Virus record (IMG/VR): IMGVR_UViG_3300046028_009783
Location: 1-56,380 of that record
Length of the DNA: 56,380 nucleotides
From: a virus
Strand: one strand, 5' to 3'
Shown piece after piece: positions 53,380 through 56,380 of the stretch. A program made the translations under genes and the position numbers. The notes beneath the pieces were generated by a model that ran no database searches, was not told the DNA's origin, and was given only the letters and a program-made list of their open reading frames with translations. Position 1 is the stretch's first letter; every line of letters begins with the position of its first letter.

Positions 53380-54315
53380 TTATGAGAATGTAAAGAATTT
53401 ATGTATTAAGGGGTTTGCGGGCGGTAATGACCATTCAAGATCTGTATAAAAGCCTTGTAATTTATTTTGTAATATAGTTTCAAAACTTTTACCTCTATCA
53501 ATATATTCATTGATAAAGTCTTTCATCTTTTGAGGTAAATCAAATTCTAAGAAAGCTATAGCTTCCATTTGATAAGGATTATCTTTTAAATAAACCCATT
53601 TGATTTTATCACCTTGAACTATTTGACTATGATCTTTATCTAATTGCCAAAATCTTAATAAATCATTATAACAAGTAGCAGCTTTAATATTAGCACCTGC
53701 ACCTTTTTTAAGTGTAGATAATATTTTACCTGGTTTAGGAGTAGCCTCAACATAGTCATTTAATACTTTAACTGATGTTGGATTACCTATTAAAGTAAAA
53801 TCAATGTCAGGTGAAGTTGCTTCAGTTCTAAAATCATGGATTTTTTTATCTATAATACTTTGTGGAGTACCTTTAATAATTAATTCAAGTATTTCTTGAT
53901 AAAACTTACCAAAGTATTTTGGAAAATTAGCTTTTTTAAATTCTAATCCTTTAATATCAAGTTCTTCTTTTGATATGCCCTCTTTTTTAGTAATCCATTG
54001 AGCATAACGTCTTGTAGCTCTAAAATAAGCAGAACGAATAACACACTCGGTTTTCATTTCTAATCGGTGTGTACTAATGTTAAAGGCTTCTCTAGCGAGT
54101 GTGTTATAATGTTCTGTTATAATATCTTGATATTTGAGAGCTACTTTCTCTAGTAAATCATCTTTTTCCTGATCAGGTTTTCCATCAAAATCAGGATATA
54201 AATGTTTTAATAAAGGTTCAGCATTGAAGTAATTAGAGTCTGTATCCACATAGGCACAAAAATTAAAATCACCTTCATCACAAATCCACCATGGAGTATC
54301 TTCTAAATGTTTCAT
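53380..54315 (-). CDS. 43B: DNA polymerase B, C-terminal part (motif C, palm and thumb)
   Basis: 311 residues from the ATG at 54315. It begins MKHLEDTPWWICDEGDFNF and soon has AYVDTDSNY, the motif C (D-T-D-S) with a catalytic aspartate. Further on ATRRYAQW (the K-K-R-Y-like template motif), DIKGLEFKKANFPKYFGKF and the C-terminal YTDLEWSLPPANPL follow the T4/RB69 gp43 order. The preferred start is 1 base after the stop of the 87-residue gene. It must pair with the part encoded at 55400-56380. A longer frame to 54378 is not needed. Confidence 0.85.
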   Translation of the reverse strand: MKHLEDTPWWICDEGDFNFCAYVDTDSNYFNAEPLLKHLYPDFDGKPDQEKDDLLEKVALKYQDIITEHYNTLAREAFNISTHRLEMKTECVIRSAYFRATRRYAQWITKKEGISKEELDIKGLEFKKANFPKYFGKFYQEILELIIKGTPQSIIDKKIHDFRTEATSPDIDFTLIGNPTSVKVLNDYVEATPKPGKILSTLKKGAGANIKAATCYNDLLRFWQLDKDHSQIVQGDKIKWVYLKDNPYQMEAIAFLEFDLPQKMKDFINEYIDRGKSFETILQNKLQGFYTDLEWSLPPANPLIHKFFTFS

Positions 54316-54316
54316 A

Positions 54317-54580
54317 TTAAAATGTTCTTTCTCCTGGTACTGGTGGTAAATTAACTGGTTTGTTACCTTTGGAGTCAATATCTGTTCTTTCTTTAATTGT
54401 TATTTCAAAAGAATTTCCATTAACTTTACATCTTCCTCCTTGTTGTAGCATTTTTTTAAAGAATTTTTCTTGCGATTCATTCCACTCTTGAGATAGAGCA
54501 ATTACTTCAGCTTTATCGGCTTTCTCTCCATTTAAGGTAATACTTACTCCGTTTCTAATTGATTGTCCTTTTAATGCCAT
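54317..54580 (-). CDS. Unknown 87-residue protein inside the split polymerase
   Basis: Sequence MALKGQSIRNGVSITLNGEK, then SQEWNESQEKFFKKMLQQGG and RCKVNGNSFEITIKERTDID. No nuclease or DNA-binding motif visible and no homology to polymerase. It lies between the HNH gene and polymerase part B, overlapping the HNH stop by one base, so it is co-expressed with both. It could be part of the invading element, a domain linker that helps the halves meet, or a chance gene. Confidence 0.72.
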   Translation of the reverse strand: MALKGQSIRNGVSITLNGEKADKAEVIALSQEWNESQEKFFKKMLQQGGRCKVNGNSFEITIKERTDIDSKGNKPVNLPPVPGERTF

Positions 54581-55356
54581 TATAATTTATTTGATTTTTT
54601 TCGGTTTTCTGTAATTGTTAGAGGTTGAGTATTAGTATAATGAAAACTACCATTCTTACTTAAAGGAACAATGTGGTCAATTTCCCAATAAGTTCCGTAA
54701 TTTCCCCAAGTCATATTTTTTGTAAATTGTTTTTCTAAATGTAATTTAAAATCTTGAATAGAACAACCTATTTCATTAATAGATTTATCTTTTTTATTAA
54801 GATTATAATTTTTCACACATAAATAAATTCTAGTTCTTAAATCACTAATTAATTTAAAATCTAAATCAAATTTACGTCTATTTTTTCTATAATTATTCAT
54901 ATACTCTTTAGTATAATCTTTAGACCAACTATTTCTTTGCCCTTCACTTAATGTTTTTTTTCTTCCCGCAATATTACATTTAGGACATCCTTGACCCATA
55001 GTATAATGATTATTCCATACTTGTTGGAATACCCCATGGATATTACATTTTATGTCATATTTTTTAATATTTAAAATAATTTGATCTTTTATAAGAGAAT
55101 AATCATATCTATTACTATGAACTTGATGAGCTAAATTTATTTTTTCTTCTTTATTTAAATTAAATCCCTTACATTTAGGACACCCACTCCTTTTTGTTAA
55201 ATGGTTATCAGGAGTAACTTCCCAATCTCCATGATCTTTACAAGTAATTATAACCTTAGTCATAGTGTTAATATAAATACATTTGGAGTAATTATATAAA
55301 TCTTGATATAATTCTTTTGATTCCTTAATAAATTGTTCTGTTGTTTTTTTTCTCAT
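54580..55356 (-). CDS. HNH homing endonuclease inserted in the DNA polymerase gene
   Basis: 258 residues. Two zinc-knuckle repeats of the kind CKDHGDWEVTPDNHLTKRSG + CPKCKG and CNIHGVFQQVW + CPKCN (residues about 35-130) are followed by the HNH core WEIDHIVPLS and HYTNTQPLTITENRKKSNK at the C-terminus. The repeats occur in Vsr-like and homing nucleases and read DNA. It interrupts gene 43 between motifs B and C. A palindromic hairpin with a late-type motif lies before its start. Confidence 0.88.
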   Translation of the reverse strand: MRKKTTEQFIKESKELYQDLYNYSKCIYINTMTKVIITCKDHGDWEVTPDNHLTKRSGCPKCKGFNLNKEEKINLAHQVHSNRYDYSLIKDQIILNIKKYDIKCNIHGVFQQVWNNHYTMGQGCPKCNIAGRKKTLSEGQRNSWSKDYTKEYMNNYRKNRRKFDLDFKLISDLRTRIYLCVKNYNLNKKDKSINEIGCSIQDFKLHLEKQFTKNMTWGNYGTYWEIDHIVPLSKNGSFHYTNTQPLTITENRKKSNKL

Positions 55357-55376
55357 AATTAAATTCCTTATATGGT

Positions 55377-55397
55377 GTTTAATAATAAATATTAAAC
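55377..55397 (-). promoter_or_regulatory. Hairpin with embedded late-type motif before the HNH gene
   Basis: GTTTAATA-TTTAT-TATTAAAC, an 8-bp perfect stem whose loop and arm contain AATATTTAT. It sits 3 bases after the stop of polymerase part A and about 20 bases before the ATG at 55356. Confidence 0.55.
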
Positions 55398-55399
55398 TT

Positions 55400-56380
55400 T
55401 TATAAAGAATTTAAAAATTCTTCTTTAAATTTAGGATCTTTTAAAATTTTATTCATATGACGGTTAGCGCATAAAGCACTTTCCTGGATGATTCTCTGAC
55501 CAGTTAATGTTGTGGCTTCTGCTAATAATACATTTCCGAATCTAAAACTTGGTAAAGCTAATGCACCATACATACTATTTAATAGAATTTTTTGAGTATA
55601 CTGCATTAAGTGATATTTTTCACCTCCTACTACATCACCTGCTTTATAAGCGGCTTTCATTTTGTTTTTATATAAAACCCTTTCATCAAACCATTTATTC
55701 AAAATAGTAGATAATACTGACTCTTTATCTGTACGGAATATAACACCATTTGCTGAGATAGCCAAATTGTATTGTTGAAGTAGTTTAGCTATTTTAGAAG
55801 AAGTCCAATCAATTTTATTGAATTTATCTTTATTAGCAAACCATTCAGTAGTACGAGGTTTATCTTCAGTATCATTTATTAAGTCATTTAGACCTAAGTG
55901 ATTGTTTCTATCATTAAAATCCACAATTCTACCTACTAATGTTTCCTTACCAATGTTTAAGGACATAATAATTGAAGGATATAGTGAAGTTAAATCCTCA
56001 TCAAACATATAACGGTATAAACCTGCTTTAGGACAAAATAAATAACCACCAGCATAATTAGATTTTTTAATAGGATTTCTATCACGTGAAGGTGGTACTA
56101 TATCTTCTGATAGTAAAAACGCTGAAATAGCACCATCATGAATTTTAGATGATTGATAAACATCATCATAGTGGATTTTACCTTTGTGAGCTAAATTTTT
56201 AGTTAAACTGATGTAGTTAAATTTATGGTCTAAAGCTTTTAAGATTTCAACGTCTCTAAAGTTATATTCAATGAATTTATCTTTATCAGTTTCAAACAAT
56301 CTGTCTAAACTACCTTCATACTCGATTTTAGATAATTTACAATATTTTTCCCCTAATGAATCTAATTTATAAGAGGGCCA
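55400..56380 (-). CDS. 43A: DNA polymerase B, N-terminal part (exonuclease to motif B), 5' end outside
   Basis: The frame is open to the window edge, adding 27 codons before a TTG at 56299, so that TTG is not the start. The visible part has the Exo III motif YNFRDVEILKAL, then polymerase motif A DEDLTSLYPSIIMSLNIG (about residue 80 from the TTG), and motif B LLNSMYGALALPSFRF followed by EATTLTGQRIIQE. It ends KFKEEFLNSL before motif C, which is encoded separately at 54315. Same order and phrases as T4-type gp43. It is probably functional with part B as a two-chain enzyme. Confidence 0.88.
   Translation of the reverse strand, partial: WPSYKLDSLGEKYCKLSKIEYEGSLDRLFETDKDKFIEYNFRDVEILKALDHKFNYISLTKNLAHKGKIHYDDVYQSSKIHDGAISAFLLSEDIVPPSRDRNPIKKSNYAGGYLFCPKAGLYRYMFDEDLTSLYPSIIMSLNIGKETLVGRIVDFNDRNNHLGLNDLINDTEDKPRTTEWFANKDKFNKIDWTSSKIAKLLQQYNLAISANGVIFRTDKESVLSTILNKWFDERVLYKNKMKAAYKAGDVVGGEKYHLMQYTQKILLNSMYGALALPSFRFGNVLLAEATTLTGQRIIQESALCANRHMNKILKDPKFKEEFLNSL

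Noticed and set aside
56297-56299. TTG at 56299 as the start of the polymerase gene
   Set aside because: The frame continues without a stop to the window edge, and the exonuclease domain would be cut; the true start lies outside.

Overview
The window is part of the genome of a large lytic T4-like tailed phage (myovirus) that most likely infects a member of the Bacteroidota, probably a flavobacterium. The T4 relationship rests on recognisable homologues of gp6 and gp25 (baseplate), gp55 (late sigma factor), gp44/gp62 (clamp loader), gp45 (sliding clamp) and gp43 (DNA polymerase). The host inference rests on low GC, little Shine-Dalgarno sequence, small proteins of families seen in Bacteroidota and their phages (for example DUF4494), and about 30 near-identical promoters whose TTG...TATATTTA layout resembles the Bacteroidota housekeeping promoter. 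Every gene I accept is on the minus strand, so transcription runs from high to low coordinates.

Layout, low to high coordinates: (1) 1-10.2 kb, virion and baseplate genes, mostly overlapping. (2) 10.2-13.6 kb, late sigma factor gp55, an HD phosphohydrolase, a glutaredoxin-like protein, small membrane proteins and a T5orf172-type GIY-YIG protein. (3) 13.6-34.3 kb, an early/accessory region of many small, mostly unknown genes. About 30 of them carry their own copy of a stereotyped promoter and leader (TTCGTATATTTAAG with an upstream box at fixed distance, then AAAGGTTATG or AAAGTTATG at the start). This region also holds an AT-hook-like repeat protein, a DUF932-like protein, an OmpA-like membrane protein, SWIM-type and HNH-type zinc proteins, three tRNA-like elements, and two non-coding islands (14.46-14.82 and 17.21-17.79 kb). 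(4) 34.7-46.8 kb, a carbohydrate island: about eight glycosyltransferase-like proteins, an RmlD-like reductase, an iron-sulphur PLP dehydratase of the E1/RfbH type, and an FkbM methyltransferase. (5) 47-56.4 kb, DNA replication and protein folding: PD-(D/E)XK nuclease, DUF3310 protein, gp62, gp44, GroEL, GroES, Hsp20, gp45, and a DNA polymerase split in two by an HNH endonuclease gene and an 87-residue gene.

How it works together (inference): host RNA polymerase would use the TTCGTATATTTAAG promoters early. gp55 would later redirect it to a second motif, (T)AATATTTAT or TATATTTATA, which lies ahead of structural, chaperone, glycosylation and endonuclease genes. Phage chaperones probably support capsid or replisome folding. 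The sugar island may decorate virions, DNA or the host surface. Several endonuclease genes are dispersed mobile elements, and at least two have the late-type motif inside a hairpin next to their start codon.

The most unusual points are the promoter family with two upstream-box classes at fixed spacing, terminator hairpins nested inside promoter spacers, a branched RNA-like fold beside a GC-rich island, a pseudoknot leader before an HNH gene, the split polymerase, and a phage-encoded 3,6-dideoxysugar E1 enzyme.
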